From Gnetum montanum (taxonomy: Eukaryota; Streptophyta; Gnetopsida; Gnetales; Gnetaceae): 64,000 nt of DNA. Positions 1 through 12,539 of this stretch are shown one piece after another. The stretch is taken from the NCBI GenBank assembly GCA_015680685.1, contig MNCI01010451.1, forward strand, positions 26,337 through 90,336, read 5' to 3'. Below the pieces are notes generated by a model, which saw only the letters and a list, made by a program, of their open reading frames with translations, had not been told where the DNA came from and did no database searches. Within the stretch, counting starts at the first letter, position 1. Every line of letters starts with the position of its first letter. A program made the position numbers and the translations under genes.

Positions 1-231
1 CTTTCCTCCTGGTAGCATAGAAGATAAGCCGAAAATACCAAAAAAATCACATACCTCAGACTTGCTTAACCATACACCGTGACACATACAAGCAAGCCTG
101 GGAAGACAACGAACGATTAGCCCCAAGTGTTTCTTGTGGGGTTAAGGCATTTAGTCTGCGGAGTTTGACCAAATCGTGCGTGCACGCTCATATTCGTATG
201 GTGGAGTGTAGGGGTACCTTGCCACTCATCA
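1..231 (+). mobile_element. 3' end of an LTR, truncated by the window edge
   Basis: The last roughly 60 bases, ending CACTCATCA at 231, match the end of the two LTRs of the gypsy element at 3422-16403. They share the GTGCGTG-ACGCT core, the TCGTATGGT-GAG stretch, TAGGGGTA and the terminal CACTCATCA. Upstream the resemblance continues more loosely (a CTTAACCATAC run and GGGAAGACAA). The sequence after 231 does not look like the tRNA-Asp-type primer site of the neighbouring element, so this is more likely a solo LTR or a 3' LTR of a related subfamily than a 5' LTR. The start lies outside the window. Confidence 0.7.
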
Positions 232-1319
232 ATGAGTATGAGACTTGCCTTAACATATGAGCCATAATTGAGGATGAGTTATGAAAGACTAAAAATGTTG
301 TAACAATTAATAATTGAATATATATATAATATCAAATAGCCCACACAGATAGAAAATATTGTGGACAATATATTACAGATTCTTTTACAAAATTGAAAAA
401 GATATTCATTACAACCAAAACGCATCACAGATTCATTTACAAAATCATAGAAGAGATGCATTACAACCCAATACCATCAAAAAAATGGAATACATCATGG
501 AAAATGACTATAATTAGAGTTAGTTACATTAAAAAATATAATTGGACCATGTTCATTGCAATTTTCATTTAGTAGATGTTGTAGACACATGTTTCTCCAA
601 ACTTGATAAACTCTTGGAGAACTTAGGATTTTTCGTATCATGGATTTCTAATACATTGAAATAAAAATGGTAGTAAAATTCAACTCTTTATTGAGTACCA
701 AATGATGCATGCAGATTAATGTATACATTCAACAATAATATTCATTTTCTTGTTTTGAAAGACATTCAACTGTAATTACATTCCATTTTATAGCTACTTT
801 TTTTCTTTTTCTCTTGAGTTCCATAACACCTTTAGAGCAAACAGACTCACCATCAAATAAATAGTCTATAAAATTCAGCATAAATTATCTAACTATTGCA
901 AGATGTTGTCAAAAAGGCATTGAATCATACACCAAAATTTTATGTGTCGATATGTTAACAACAATAAGAACCCAATGTCCACTAGTGTTTAAAGCAAGAT
1001 AAAATAATTTTTGTCTAGATTGCAAAAACTCATCCCAACATGTTTTATTTTTAAGCTCTTAAAAAAATCTATTTCTACGATAAAATCACCCACTTCTTCT
1101 TCAACCAACGTACCACTTTCAACATTTAGGATATGTCTTTTGCTGCCTTTCTTTGATTTATGTCTCGACCAGTTCTTCTAAGACACTTGCATTTTACTTT
1201 CAAAGGACTTCACATAAGATTGAAACATACTGTTGAAGATGAAATATTTTGTATTCTAAAATTCATGACAGCCATAGAGTGATTTCTAAAGCTCCTTCAA
1301 GTGCATGATGTAGACATCT
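232..1319. other. AT-rich stretch with no recognised gene
   Basis: Between the LTR tail and the decayed minus-strand ORF. Only short AT-rich frames are present, and I see no domain, no clear repeat and no RNA gene. It could be downstream sequence of the decayed minus-strand ORF. Confidence 0.5.
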
Positions 1320-1324
1320 ATAAT

Positions 1325-3040
1325 GTTATCATCCATTTATTCTTTCCACCCATGTTTATATAAACTTCTAAAAGAGAATCCTATGGCAACATATGGGGCA
1401 AATAATGTCCTCACAAGCTTGTTATTGTCAAGTAAACTATGGATAAGCAACTACATCACTCTATCAATTGTTGCACAATTATCAATTGGTCTTTTCAAAT
1501 CAACATTAGCATCAACTGCAAAATGAAAAAGTTAGATAATAAAGTCAAACTGCATTTTACCATAGTAGTTTCATACATATAATAAGACACTGATTTGGTG
1601 AGCAACAAATCAAAAATTTAAATTTCTAAACATAACATATGCAACACTGATATCAAGTTTAGTTACCTGTTGGTTTCTACAAATTCTTGATCTCATAGAT
1701 TATTTGTTTTTTGTTATGTTCAATAGAAGCAAATAATCTCGTGGCTGCTTTAGGTGTTCCCATATCATTCAAATCTGTTACACACATTTACATTAACGAC
1801 ATTAAAAGAGAAGCTTCCAAAAATAATAAAGATTTAAAGAAATATAAAAAAAGTAAAACATCGTATGATTATTAAGATCTTCTATGATGTTGCTTCTATA
1901 AAGGCGAATGTTTTTGGACACCAATGCATTCCTTAGCATGCCTATTTCAGTATTTAGCACTACAATTTCATCATCCATTTTCTAATTCTAAATAATAAGC
2001 TTATCTATGCAACTATTTTCATTAGCCACAAAGTTCTCTATTTTTTCCTTCAATGCATTATTTTCTTCCAACAATTAAGACTTGTCTGATTTCAACTCCT
2101 CCACAATATTCCAAAGTGTTGAATTTCTTTCGAAATATTGACGTAATGTCTTAATCACATTATCTAACTTGTCTTCAATTGCTTTCAAAGAAAATTTGTC
2201 ATGACAACACACATCTTGCATAGAAGGTTTATCATTTTCTTTCACATCAAATGAGCTTTTAAGCCTCTTAAACATGGATGCATTCTTGAAAATGCTTTCA
2301 GGATCTAACTTCACTATATCTTGTATATTATGTTTCTATAATAATTTGTTCATAATAATTGGAAAGCCAAGAGGCTCTCTAACATCATGAAGCTGCCATG
2401 CCCTTCCATGCCTCCTTTTCTTAGACAATATGATTACTGGGATATCAAAAGGAATACCTTCACTGTTATCCAATGCCCACGTGAGTAAAATTGCATTATT
2501 AGAAATCTTAGCTTTAATTGCTTTTACTAAAAATAAAGCCCACTGCATAAATTTAGAGAACAACAGTAACTTCAGATAGCAATTTGGGTTGCTATCTTTC
2601 TTATCAAATTTTTGAGCATGTTAAATTAAGTGATTTTCACTTTTCTTCCATCTTTGTTCCTTGATAGCTAGCTCATTGTTACATAAAACTTGTATGCTAT
2701 TTGCAACATCATTTGCGTTGAAGGTGAAAATCTAACCTTGTACAATGGCTTGCAAAGTATTTACCCCAACTAAGACATCATAAGTTAACCATTCATAAAA
2801 ATTGTAAATAACATTTTTATCATAGCAGTCTTTCATTATCATCCAATTATAAATTCCAGTTGTCTTTAATTTNTCTTTCATTATCATCCAATTATAAATT
2901 CCAGTTGTCTTTAATTTCTCAAAAAGGACAAACATTTTTGGTAACTTTAAAATACTTTCAACATTATGTTCACAAACTATGACAATAGCTACAATTTCAG
3001 AAATTAAACAACATTTAGAATAACATAACACAAACAAAAT
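1325..3040 (-). pseudogene. Decayed minus-strand ORF with helical and coiled-coil segments, possibly spliced
   Basis: On the minus strand one frame stays almost open from about 3037 down to about 1870, broken by a few stops. The longest open pieces are 3037-2732, 2563-2336 and 2314-2075, all in the same frame. The product would be hydrophilic and helical, with a heptad-like tail near 2060-1900 (LLEENNALKEKIENF and similar). Two further open pieces follow typical acceptors: about 1780-1690 (encoding DLNDMGTPKAATRLF) and about 1516-1330 (encoding DANVDLKRPIDNC after TTTTGCAG). That suggests introns. I recognise no family. It may be an accessory ORF of a retroelement or a dead host gene. The frame also contains the N-flanked duplication at 2829-2917, whose 45 bp keep the frame. 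Confidence 0.4.
2829..2917. repeat. 44-bp exact duplication flanking a single N (assembly join)
   Basis: Bases 2829-2872 are repeated exactly at 2874-2917 with one N between them (2873). A perfect repeat hinged on one N is the usual mark of an unresolved contig overlap, not a biological duplication. The same pattern occurs at 46505-46647. Confidence 0.85.
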
Positions 3041-3416
3041 TAATCAAGTGTATTACTATATTTTTGAAACAACTACAACTCAAAAAATACAACTACTCAC
3101 ATGGAAGATCCCTTTTGTTGTTCCCTTTAGCTTTTACCACTCTCATGATTGTATAGAACTTTGACAACAACAATCACTATGAAGGCAAATTTTCACAAAT
3201 AATTAGCCAACTGTAGCTATGTTGCATTAAAATTAACATTATTAGCACACATTGAAGAAATTGTTAATATGTTGTAGCACACCAAAACATTTACATGTCA
3301 TGCATATGGAGATATTGATATTACATCAAACTACTATCAGTTATTAAATATTAAAATAATAGTTATCTTAATGTTGATATATATGAGTTATTAGCTTTAA
3401 AATACTAAACAATAAG

Positions 3417-3421
3417 ATAAC
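3417..3421. repeat. Target-site duplication, left copy (ATAAC)
   Basis: ATAAC lies directly before the 5' LTR, and the same five bases follow the 3' LTR at 16404-16408. Five bases is the usual target duplication length for Ty3/gypsy elements. The match fixes the outer ends of the element. Confidence 0.7.
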
Positions 3422-4283
3422 CGATGAATCGTAGATTGGCTACATTGGCTAGGCCTCGTCAACACATGATTTGATGCATTGACGTGGCCCCGTCAATGTA
3501 GTGTTTGTTTTCGCCTATAAATACATGCGCACCTGTCATGTTTATGGCATGTCTTGTCATAGCTGTAGTAGAGCTCTTTTAGTTTTTGTCATTTAGAAGT
3601 TAGAATATTTTTCTAAGTGCCTGCAATAGGAGTCATGAGTGTATAGATCTTTATTTGAGCACTGTTGTACCTAAGCATAGCAATATGTGCGACAATAAAG
3701 ATGAGCTTTTTAATAAGCCTTGCAGCACTTGGAAATAGATTAATTATTTATTTATGCATTTAATGTCATATGAAATTTTCTTTAATGTTTTAAATAATTA
3801 AATAATTAATTAGACTAACCTAAGCTAGATTAAGTAGTAATTAATTAAGCACATAAGTATGACCACTTCAAGCATACGCTTGGCACTTGGTAATTCTAGT
3901 AACGCTTAACATTTGGTAACCCAATAGCACTAAATGTGTTTAGGATGTGTATAGCAAGTGGGAATAAATGCTTTTGTTAGGATTAGTTAGGTTAGTTAGT
4001 TAAGTTAAATTAGCAATTAAATTACTTTATTCTTTTCATCTTTTATTTTAAGCATCCAAAACATAAAACATAAAAATAGTAAAAATCATATGCCTCAATT
4101 ACACTTAACCATACCTTTATACATCACAAGTGTAATTAGGGAAGCAATGAATGACTGTTAGGGTAAGTTCACTTCTTAGAGACTAGTGTACCAAAAGACA
4201 TAGAATCCACGAAATTCAACTAGATTGTGCGTGAACGCTTAGTGATTTGTATGGTTGAGCATAGGGGTATTCGTCACTCATCA
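3422..4283 (+). repeat. 5' LTR
   Basis: Aligns over its whole length with 15546-16403. It ends in CACTCATCA (canonical CA), while the expected TG start has decayed to CG. A TATA box (TATAAATA, 3516-3523) is shared with the 3' LTR, and an AATAAAG about 170 bases downstream could serve as the polyadenylation signal, giving a conventional U3-R-U5 layout. Confidence 0.85.
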
Positions 4284-4284
4284 T

Positions 4285-4302
4285 TGGTGTTGTTGTTAGG
4301 GA
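4285..4302 (+). promoter_or_regulatory. Degraded primer binding site for tRNA-Asp
   Basis: One base after the 5' LTR stands TGGTGTTGTTGTTAGGGA. The tRNA-Asp primer site typical of Athila/Tat/Ogre elements is TGGCGCCGTTGCCGGGGA (from memory of the family). All six differences are C-to-T or G-to-A transitions, as expected from deamination of methylated cytosine on either strand. Confidence 0.75.
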
Positions 4303-4414
4303 TTCTTTTTGTTTAAAACATATACTATCTAGGCATAATGAAAATCATTAACATTGTTGGACAAACCCTAAGGTCAAAAATCATTCTAAAAATAAATATA
4401 ATAATTTAAGCACA

Positions 4415-6430
4415 TTGATAACTTATTCTAATTGCAGAATATCTTCTTCTCACAAGTGCAATGATACTAAACCACCAGTGCCTCAAGAATGCAAGGTGGT
4501 ATATACTCATCTAGATGAGTATGTGCTTGACTTCACCTTCATCCTGCATCGGGATGAACAACTGTGGTGGCGAGATATGGAGGGTAACATTGCAATACCT
4601 TCCGATCAATCTATGCTTGGGATGCTGCTCCAAACTCTTAGGAGGTTAGGCATTCAGGATCTTTAAGAAGAGTACGTTGTGCATGACCATGACTACTGGG
4701 ACTACCATCCCACTGAAACACAATGCAGGAGAGATCAACACCAAGAGAAGCACCATAAGGCTTTGAAGAGAAAATAGTTCACCAATCCCTTATTCCTACT
4801 CAACCAAAACAACAACAAGGATCCTCCCTATGGGGATTCTCAACGTGAAGATTCTCCACCCCTTAATATTGGTGATGGGGGCTTGACCCTAAAGTTGTAG
4901 TCTACTATAACAATCTAGGTTCAAGCAAAAGTGGGAGTCCAAGTAGGGTCTCGAGCAAGCATCAAAATGATAAGAAAGTTGATGAACATGGTCATGACAA
5001 GTGTAGGGAAGGTAACAGACATCATGGTGGTGGCAATCTTCCTTCCTCTTCACCGTTTTCATCTGCATCTTCTTCTTCCTCTTCTAGTTTTGATGGACAT
5101 TGCAAAAAGAACTATGATGAAGGTGAACGATGGGATAACAATGATAATCACAGAGACTGCCATGAACTAAGGGGTAGCAGAGGACATCATAGGCATCATG
5201 GAAATAACAATGATGATGAGCCTTTTCTAGCAACTCGAAGTATGCTAAATATCACAGAGGTAGTGAAAATTCCAACCAGACATGTGAAAGATAGTCAGAT
5301 TAAGCGACTTGACATGAACAATATCCCCAAATTTGAGGGGGATATAACTCTGATTTGCAAACACATCTTTAAGCCTTTCATGATGCCTGTGCCTTACAAA
5401 ATATTGAAAATGATCAGTAGAAATTAAAGTTATTTCCCTGGACACTCATCAAGGACTTCAAAAGCTAGTATTGGTCCTTAGAGTTGAAATCCATACGTGG
5501 GTGGAGTACAATGCTAGAGTTGTTCAATGATAAATACCAGATATACTCCTAAGTGTCTAATTTGAGAAGGCAGATCCAAGGATGAAAGCAAGGAACACAT
5601 GAAGCCCTAGACATTGCCATGGGCTGATACTATTCTCTCATACACTGATGCCCTGGCCATGGTTATTCTTAGCAGGAACAACTTTGACACATCATAAATG
5701 AACTCAGATCAGAAACAAGAAGAACTCTTAGGGTTTATCCTGCAGGAAGATTATTAAAACTTAGAGCCCATCAAATCCAAAGGCTGATTGAGCAAGTAGC
5801 AAAAGAAGAATAAGAGCTACTACAAAAAACCTTCCTAAAGATCCAAAACCTTAATGAGGTGGTGTAGCAAAAAATCTTGTCAATCCAAAAATTTGTTTTC
5901 GATATATCGGCCAAGGTTGATAAATTATGGAACTCTTTGAACAAAAAATTCCAAAGTGCTCTAAAAATCACAGAAGAATCAAGAGAGTAAAGTAATGACT
6001 ATAACTGCAAGAGGTAGAAAGAAGTTAAAGATGCCTACTAAAGGGGTAAGGGCAAAGCTACTGCAGTAGAAGAAGTTGTGGAGACAGAATTAGATTATGA
6101 TGGTGGGTGTGACATCTACCAATATAAACATCCTAAAGGATGTTACCTTATTGTGTCACACTTGTAGAAGTCTAGGGTGTGTGCACTAAATCCTAGACTG
6201 ACAAGAAGGCAAGCACCTAGAAGATTGCCTTATCCTCAAGGTAATCCAAGATAGTTCCACCAACAATAACAAGCTTATTATCCAAGTGGATCTCCACCAT
6301 AACCATGTGAGCAATATTAGCAAGGGAAACACCCATAGTCATGGGGGATGCCACCACCAAGGTAGTAGTACCCTTACAAGTAGCCAGATCCATATGGGTA
6401 CTATGTTCAACAACTAATGTCTCTATGTGA
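4415..6430 (+). pseudogene. gag: gag remains of the gypsy element
   Basis: Open pieces (4415-4666 and shorter ones after it) are followed by a Ser-, His- and Asn-rich linker near 4930-5230. Next comes a capsid-like region near 5310-5700: an 'IPKFEGD' start, a conserved 'FPW.LIKDF..WYWS' style block and a 'RRQIQG' block, as in retrotransposon gag proteins. It is broken by stops and frameshifts throughout. I could not find a convincing CCHC zinc knuckle before the protease. The limits are approximate. Confidence 0.6.
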
Positions 6431-6833
6431 CTCTTCTAGTCATGCTTCTTTTCAGCACCACCACTACCCTCTAAAGTATCACAAAACTCATTCTCCATCT
6501 ATTAAAGGGAAAACCCCATATCCATGTCATCCTTCTCATTCTTTAGCACATGCTCCTCCACCCTCAATCCAATTACCTTTTGCTTCATCTATGTAGGGCA
6601 AAATTCCACCACAGTCGCAACAATGTAATTCTACTAAGGTTGTTAACTTACAATCAACTTTCCAACCAAATGGTTCGGAACCCAGATCCCAAAAATGACC
6701 ATTCTTCTGATTCAACAATCCTCCAAATTTCTCATAGACTAATGTGGCTAGCTACCTTGTCTCTCCATCATCTTCTACATCAAATCCTTTCAAAATTCCT
6801 TCAAACTAAACACCTCCTAAGATTCACATTGTC

Positions 6834-7210
6834 ATGCTAACCCACATTGTATTTGATTGGATCAAGGCTGGCAACCTTCCCAAGAAAAGATTTGATCTTG
6901 GAAGTCCTTTTATCTACTTGCATGAGCCATGCAAAGCTCTTCTTGATTCAAGTTTCAATGTCAATCTAATTTTCCATGACATATACAAAGCATGGAACCT
7001 ACCACCTCTCAAGGAGAGCAATATTTGTCTAAAATTGATAGACTAGTCAATCACTATTCCTTTGGGACTTGTGGAGGACATTGTGACCATTGTTTATGGG
7101 TGAGGTCCTATCCTACTAATTTTCTAGTGATCAAGATCGACAACTACAAGGGAGACTTCCCAATTATTATGGAAAGGGCATGGTTGAGAATTGTTAATGC
7201 ATGAATGGAC
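6834..7210 (+). pseudogene. Aspartic protease remains of the gypsy element
   Basis: Two overlapping pieces, frame-shifted near 7000-7040, give 'CKALLDSSFNVNLI', which matches the LDSGASVNLI-type active-site motif of retrotransposon proteases with GA replaced. Further on comes 'PIIMERAWLRIVNA', which matches the family's PIILGRPWL-ATANA-type C-terminal block. The catalytic D-S/T-G is therefore changed. The segment lies between gag and RT, as expected for gypsy pol. Confidence 0.65.
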
Positions 7211-7839
7211 ATTAGAGATCTCTCCTTGGAAATTTTCAATGAGAATGAATTTGGAAAGATCAAGAAAAAGAAAGTTCCATGCATCGCATATAGTGATATC
7301 AGGTGTAACTATATGTAGAAACTCTAGTATATCAAGAGCACATCCATCAAAGCATGTAGATAGTGTGCAGATGAATTTGAAATCTAAAGGTGCTTGTATG
7401 CACTAGCCACAAAACAAGAGGGCACCCAGTGGCTGATAGCTAATCTTGAAAGTAGCATACTTTGCATGGAACCTGCTAAGAGTCTGACATGTGCTTATAT
7501 TGAAAGCATGGATGAACTAAAGCAAGTTCATCATCAACTTTCTAATGATGCAAATGATGATACCAATTGGGAAGAGTTGGAAATCCCTAAAAATTTTAAA
7601 CAAGAGACCTTAGAGTTGAAGACTCTACCTACTAGTATAAAGTATGCATTTTTGACAAATGGCAAGCCAGTAATCATCAATGTCAATCTTGCTCCTGAAC
7701 AAAAATAGATGTTATTAAAGATGATCAAAAAATGGCCAATAGCCTTTGCTTGGTCATATCCTAAACTCACAGGGATTGATCCTAGGATATGCTAGCATCA
7801 TATCTACACTGATCTAGCCATGAAGCCAAAGAGGCAACC

Positions 7840-8640
7840 ACAATGGTGATTGAACCTCAAAGTGAAGCAGATCATCAAAGAGGAAACTAAATAACTCCTC
7901 AAGGTGAGAATTATCTATCCCATTGTAGATAGTGAGTGAGTTAGTCAACTTATGATTGTGCCAAAGAAAGGTGTCAAGTGGCGGGTCTGCATTGACTTTT
8001 GGTTGTTGAATATGATAACATTCAAAGATCACTTTCCATTGTCATTTGTGGATCAAGTGTTGGACACTATTTTTTAGCATTGCTATTATAACTTCCTAGA
8101 TGATTATAGTGGCTATAACCAAATCTAGATTGTGCCAAAGGATCAGGCCAAAATAACATTCACAAGTTCCTAGGGGACTTTTGCATATCAAAAGATGTCT
8201 TTTGTTTTGTGCAATGCTCTTGCAACATTCCAACACTTGGTCTTGAGCATTTTTCAGAAACAAATTAATTATGGGTGAAAGTCTTCATGGATGACTTCTC
8301 CACCTATGATGCTACATTTGAGAAATCCTCGAACTACTTTAAGTAAGTGCTTAAAAGGTATGTTGAGATGAATTTTTGGCTCAATTGGTAGAAGAGCCAT
8401 CTGATGGTCCAAGAGGACCTTGTACTGAGGTACAAAATTTCTCAAGTAGAGATTGAGATGGACCTTAAAAAGATAAGGATCATCAAAGGAATAACTCACC
8501 AATCAAAAATCGTTAAAGATGTTTGATCATTCCTTAGACAAACTTGCTACTACCGACGATTTATAGAGAATTTCTTTAAGATTGCAAAACCATTGGTCGA
8601 GCTTACAAAGAAAGATGCTCTATTCATCTAGACCAACGAA
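7840..8640 (+). pseudogene. pol: Reverse transcriptase remains of the gypsy element
   Basis: Recognisable blocks in order: 'VPKKGVKWRVCIDFWLLN' (about 7955-8010), 'KDHFPLSFVDQVLD', 'FLDDYSGYNQI', 'TFAYQKMSFVLCNALATFQ' and the active-site 'VFMDDFS' (about 8280-8300), then thumb and connection blocks ('RQTCYYRRFIENF'). The spacing and the YSGYNQI and FMDDF forms fit the Athila lineage. Several in-frame stops break the frame, mostly of a kind explained by single transitions. Confidence 0.85.
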
Positions 8641-8699
8641 TGTGAAAATGCATTCTAAAGCCTCAAGTAGAAACTCGTAGAGACTCTAATTCTATGAGC

Positions 8700-9070
8700 A
8701 CCTAACTAGTCTAGATTGTTTCATATCATGATAGATGCATCAAATTATGCCTTGGGAGCCATGCTTACGCAGTTGAATGACAAGAAATGTCCATATTACA
8801 TCCACTACACAAGTCAAAACATTGTGGGTGCACAGTTGAATTACACCATAATGGAGAAAGAACTAATGATGACGGTGTATGCTTTAGAAAAGTTCAGGCA
8901 CTATGTGCTTGGATACAAAGTGTTTGTGCACACCAACCATAGTGTCATTCACTTTCTCATGAATAAACCAACAATAAATCCCCATATTATATGTTGGTTG
9001 GTGATTTTGTAGGAGTTTGATCTTACAATGATAGATCGAAAGGGGATTGAGAATGTGATCGCTATTCACT
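8700..9070 (+). pseudogene. RNase H remains of the gypsy element
   Basis: The best preserved part of pol: an open stretch 8716-9012 with 'MIDASNYALGAMLTQ', 'YTIMEKELMMTVYALEKFRHYVLGYKV', 'VHTNHSVIHFLMNK' and 'CWLVIL.EFDL'. These correspond to the retrotransposon RNase H motifs with catalytic D, E and D (the third is changed, HTDHAAL-type to HTNHSVI). It directly follows the RT. Confidence 0.85.
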
Positions 9071-9339
9071 TGTCTTAGTTATGATGGGATAATAAAGAGG
9101 AGAGCCTACTCTCTAATCAATTTCCTAATGAACTCCTCTTTACTGGTGTAATAAATGAACAAGTGCCTATAAAACCAAAATGGTATGATGGCATCCTCAC
9201 TTATCTTCCCATTCAAGAGATGCCACAAGATCCAGACTACACGAAGAAATAATAGTTTCTTCATTAGGCCAAATGCTTCATGGAAATCAATGGATATCTT
9301 TACAAAGTGTGCACCAATGGCCTGGTTCGTTGGTGTGTA

Positions 9340-10410
9340 CCTAATGTTGATGAACTGTGCATTCTCCAGAAAGTTCATGAGGGTCCTTAAAGGGACCACT
9401 ATGCTAGGAGATTAAGATCCTGATGGCAGGGTATTATTGGCCAATCATCTTTAGGGACATCCACCGATTTGTCCGCTGTTGTGGACGCTATCAACGAGAT
9501 GGTGGGATGACAACGTGAATGGAGGGACCTCAATAGTGGATCCAACCACTGAAACACTTTGACATATAGGGCATTAACTTCATGGATCCCATCATGCCCA
9601 TGTCAAATGAAAAGGTATACATAATCGTCGTCATTGATTATCACATAAAATGGGTAGAAGTAGCAACCATCATCGATTGTACATCATCCACTGCTACATG
9701 ATTTGTACAACAAAATGTTGTAAATAGGTTTGGGATGTCACATGCACTAATCTTTGACAATGGAACCCATTTCACAAGAATCACTTTTCACAAGCTCATG
9801 CAACACTTGGGGGTAATGGTCAAGCAAAGGTTACTAACAAGGAGATTACAAAGATCTTAATGAGAACTGTTGGCAAATATAGGAGGAACTAGAGCACAAA
9901 ACTCAACGATGCCCTCTAGGCCTACCGCTCAACATGAAAACTCCTTATAGGCTACTCTCCCTATGAGCTGGTATACGGAAAACTACCAACACTTCCTATT
10001 CAATCCAAGCTTCGTACACTTTCAACAGCATGTGACCTAGATCTTGACCTGAGTCTAGCATAAAGAAAATGATTGCTCAACCTTAACATGCTAGATGAAA
10101 ATCGATTAGTGACCCTATCTTAGAATGAAATGCATAAGGCATTCAACAAAAAGTACCATGACCTTAGAGTACGAAAAGTAAAATTTCAACCAAGAGATAA
10201 GGTTCTTTACTAGAACCCCACACATGTACCTCAATGAACTAAGTTCCAAATGTTGTGGGAAGGGCCTTACATCATTTATGAAACTTTTCCTTTTGGGGCC
10301 ATCTTAATTTACAAACCTAAGAACCCAAACAAAAGGCAATTAATCAACGTGCAATAAGTCAAACCTTTCCATGAACCTAAGCAAGCTAGTGGAAGTAATG
10401 CCTCAACAAA
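9340..10410 (+). pseudogene. Integrase remains of the gypsy element
   Basis: A broken zinc-binding H-H-C-C region (about 9365-9510: 'KVHEGP', 'GYYWPIIFRDIHRFVRCC') is followed by the core with first Asp in 'GINFMDPI' (about 9570), second Asp in 'IFDNGTHFT' (about 9755) and Glu in 'NKEITKIL' (about 9838). Then come 'DAL.AYRST', 'GYSPYELVYGK' and a C-terminal 'LWEGPYIIYE' block. The spacing is that of a DD35E integrase. Multiple frameshifts and stops make it non-functional. Confidence 0.8.
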
Positions 10411-11120
10411 TGAATAACCACACTCAATTTTCTCAATCTCCTTCCTTCAACTCAGTCCTTGGGGAGATGGTCATCCATGCTAAACATTTAAAGTAACTCA
10501 ATTTTTCCTAATTTTTTGTTTTACACTTTCTATATTTTTTATATATACCTTTTTTTTGTTTTACATTTTGTTATTTTTCCAAATTTTTTTTTCACAACAT
10601 CATTAGTATGTTTTATCTTTCTTGAATATTTTATAATTTCTTGAATATTTTATTCTATTTTGGTGTCATTATTCTTGCTAATAAAATACTCTATTGCCAA
10701 CAGGACATAGTAATGTTGTTGCTATTTACTAATGGTGGTTTGTGCTTAACGTTTTTGATTGCTAGTGTCTGATTTCTATTTTTGAATTTTGATGATTGAT
10801 AATTAAGACTAGTTTCTATTTTCATGACACAAGTAGTGAGTCCATGTCATCCACCCATCCACAAACTCTATGGTTTTCTTTGTTTTGGAAATATGAGGTG
10901 CCTTTTTCATTAATAAAACGTTAATGAACTTGTGACCTTGGTAGTTTCCAAGCTTAGAATAGATCAAAGGTTTGCAAAGGGTGTCACTTCAAGGGGATTC
11001 AATATTCTTTGTACCTCTCTACCATCTTGAGTGCAAGTGTGTTTTTTGTGGATTTCTTACCATTCCATGTCGACCAATAACAAGAAGTTGAATAAATCTT
11101 TGCATGGTGTGGTTCTGATA

Positions 11121-11155
<35 letters not shown>

Positions 11156-12539
11156 TAAACAATGAAAAATGATGGGAATTCAAAGCACATCCTTTAGACA
11201 AAATAAATAGGCTACAAGCATTGGTTATGAGACTAGAAAGACATGTTACCTATGCCTAAAGGTCCCCTCTAACTAAGGCCCTTTCTCACTTTCTACTTCT
11301 CTTTTCTTCTCAAATAAGAAACAATGGTTGTCCGTGGGAGCATTCTTATGTCTCGAGGGAATGGACTGGTCCTAAAGTGATGATGCAATGTCACTGAAGT
11401 GGTTGGTTTTGGTCTAGACTAAGGTTGAACTTTATTAGGTCATTTAACCACAAATTCCACAAGGAACTTCATGTGACCATGATTGGGACATCCAATTCAT
11501 TCTCTCCAACATCCATCAATGTTCTCCATAACTCACCTCATTGTTGGTTTTCATGTTTTTGTTTCATGTCTTAGTTTGATGTGTTGAAATTCCTAAATAG
11601 ATTCTCTTAGTTTGGTCCTTAACTTTTCATAACCATTCATCAACTATGGGGCCCACAAACTCCTTCGTTGAGGTTATGCAAGGGCAAAAAGGGCATGTGC
11701 CACTATGGGGAGGACCCACTTGCATATCTCATGGTTTGGTTAGTTAAGCTCCCTACTCTTAGATGTTACCATAATCAAATCTTTCGTATGCTCCATCGTG
11801 CCTCCAACTGTATGCTCCTTAAGATATTCTTCTTCATCAAATCTCATTCTTAAATCATTTGTCCATTTTCGGAACTTCAACACCCTCTTCTAATATTTTG
11901 ATCATGTTTTTGGCTTTTTGGGATTTCATTTGACCCTAATTTTTTAAAAAAACTCCTTATATTTTTCAAATTTTAACAAAGTCAACGGTGGTCAATAGCT
12001 GTGTTGACTAGGCCTCGTTGATGTAGCTCAAAAATTCTATAAACACTACTCAAAACTTTGAAATTTTTTGTCATTTGCTTCAAAACAAGAGGGGAATTTT
12101 TGCAATTTTTTAGAGCCCAAAACCTTCTAGAGCCCATAACTTTCACACAATTTGTCCAAATCACTTTGTTTTTCGATCCTACAACTACTAGAGGTAAGCT
12201 CTTAGTTGTGGGAGCCACAAAACTTAAGGTTTCTAACAAAATTTTTTTAAAAATTTTTCTAACTTCCATAAAGGGTTAATGAATAGAATAACATTAAAGC
12301 ATCAATTTTTGAGAGTTTAACCCTTCCAACAAACTCCAGTAAACTTAAAATTAATTATTAATATTAAAATAATCAACCAGGCCATGATCACAACTTAGCC
12401 AAGTGTAACTACCCCAAGAGATAAGGTATTCCCAATGTTTCACAATTACACATTAAGTGCTAATCCTTGGTCATGTTGAGATTACAAATGGTACCTAGAC
12501 CAAAACGCCCGTAGAAAGGAGGACCATCACAATCAAAGG
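10411..12539 (+). other. Non-coding spacer between integrase and the extra 3' ORF
   Basis: AT-rich, with pyrimidine runs near 10500-10620 and no sustained frame. It starts with a 'CTTGGGGAGATGG' block (10459-10471) of the kind commonly seen after pol in Athila-like elements. Around 12003-12030 a short piece (GTTGACTAGGCCTCGTTGATG) resembles the start of the LTR. Nothing else is recognised. Confidence 0.5.

Noticed and set aside
12003-12030. LTR-start-like words inside the gypsy spacer
   Set aside because: Only about 20 bases match and nothing follows; too short to call an internal LTR.
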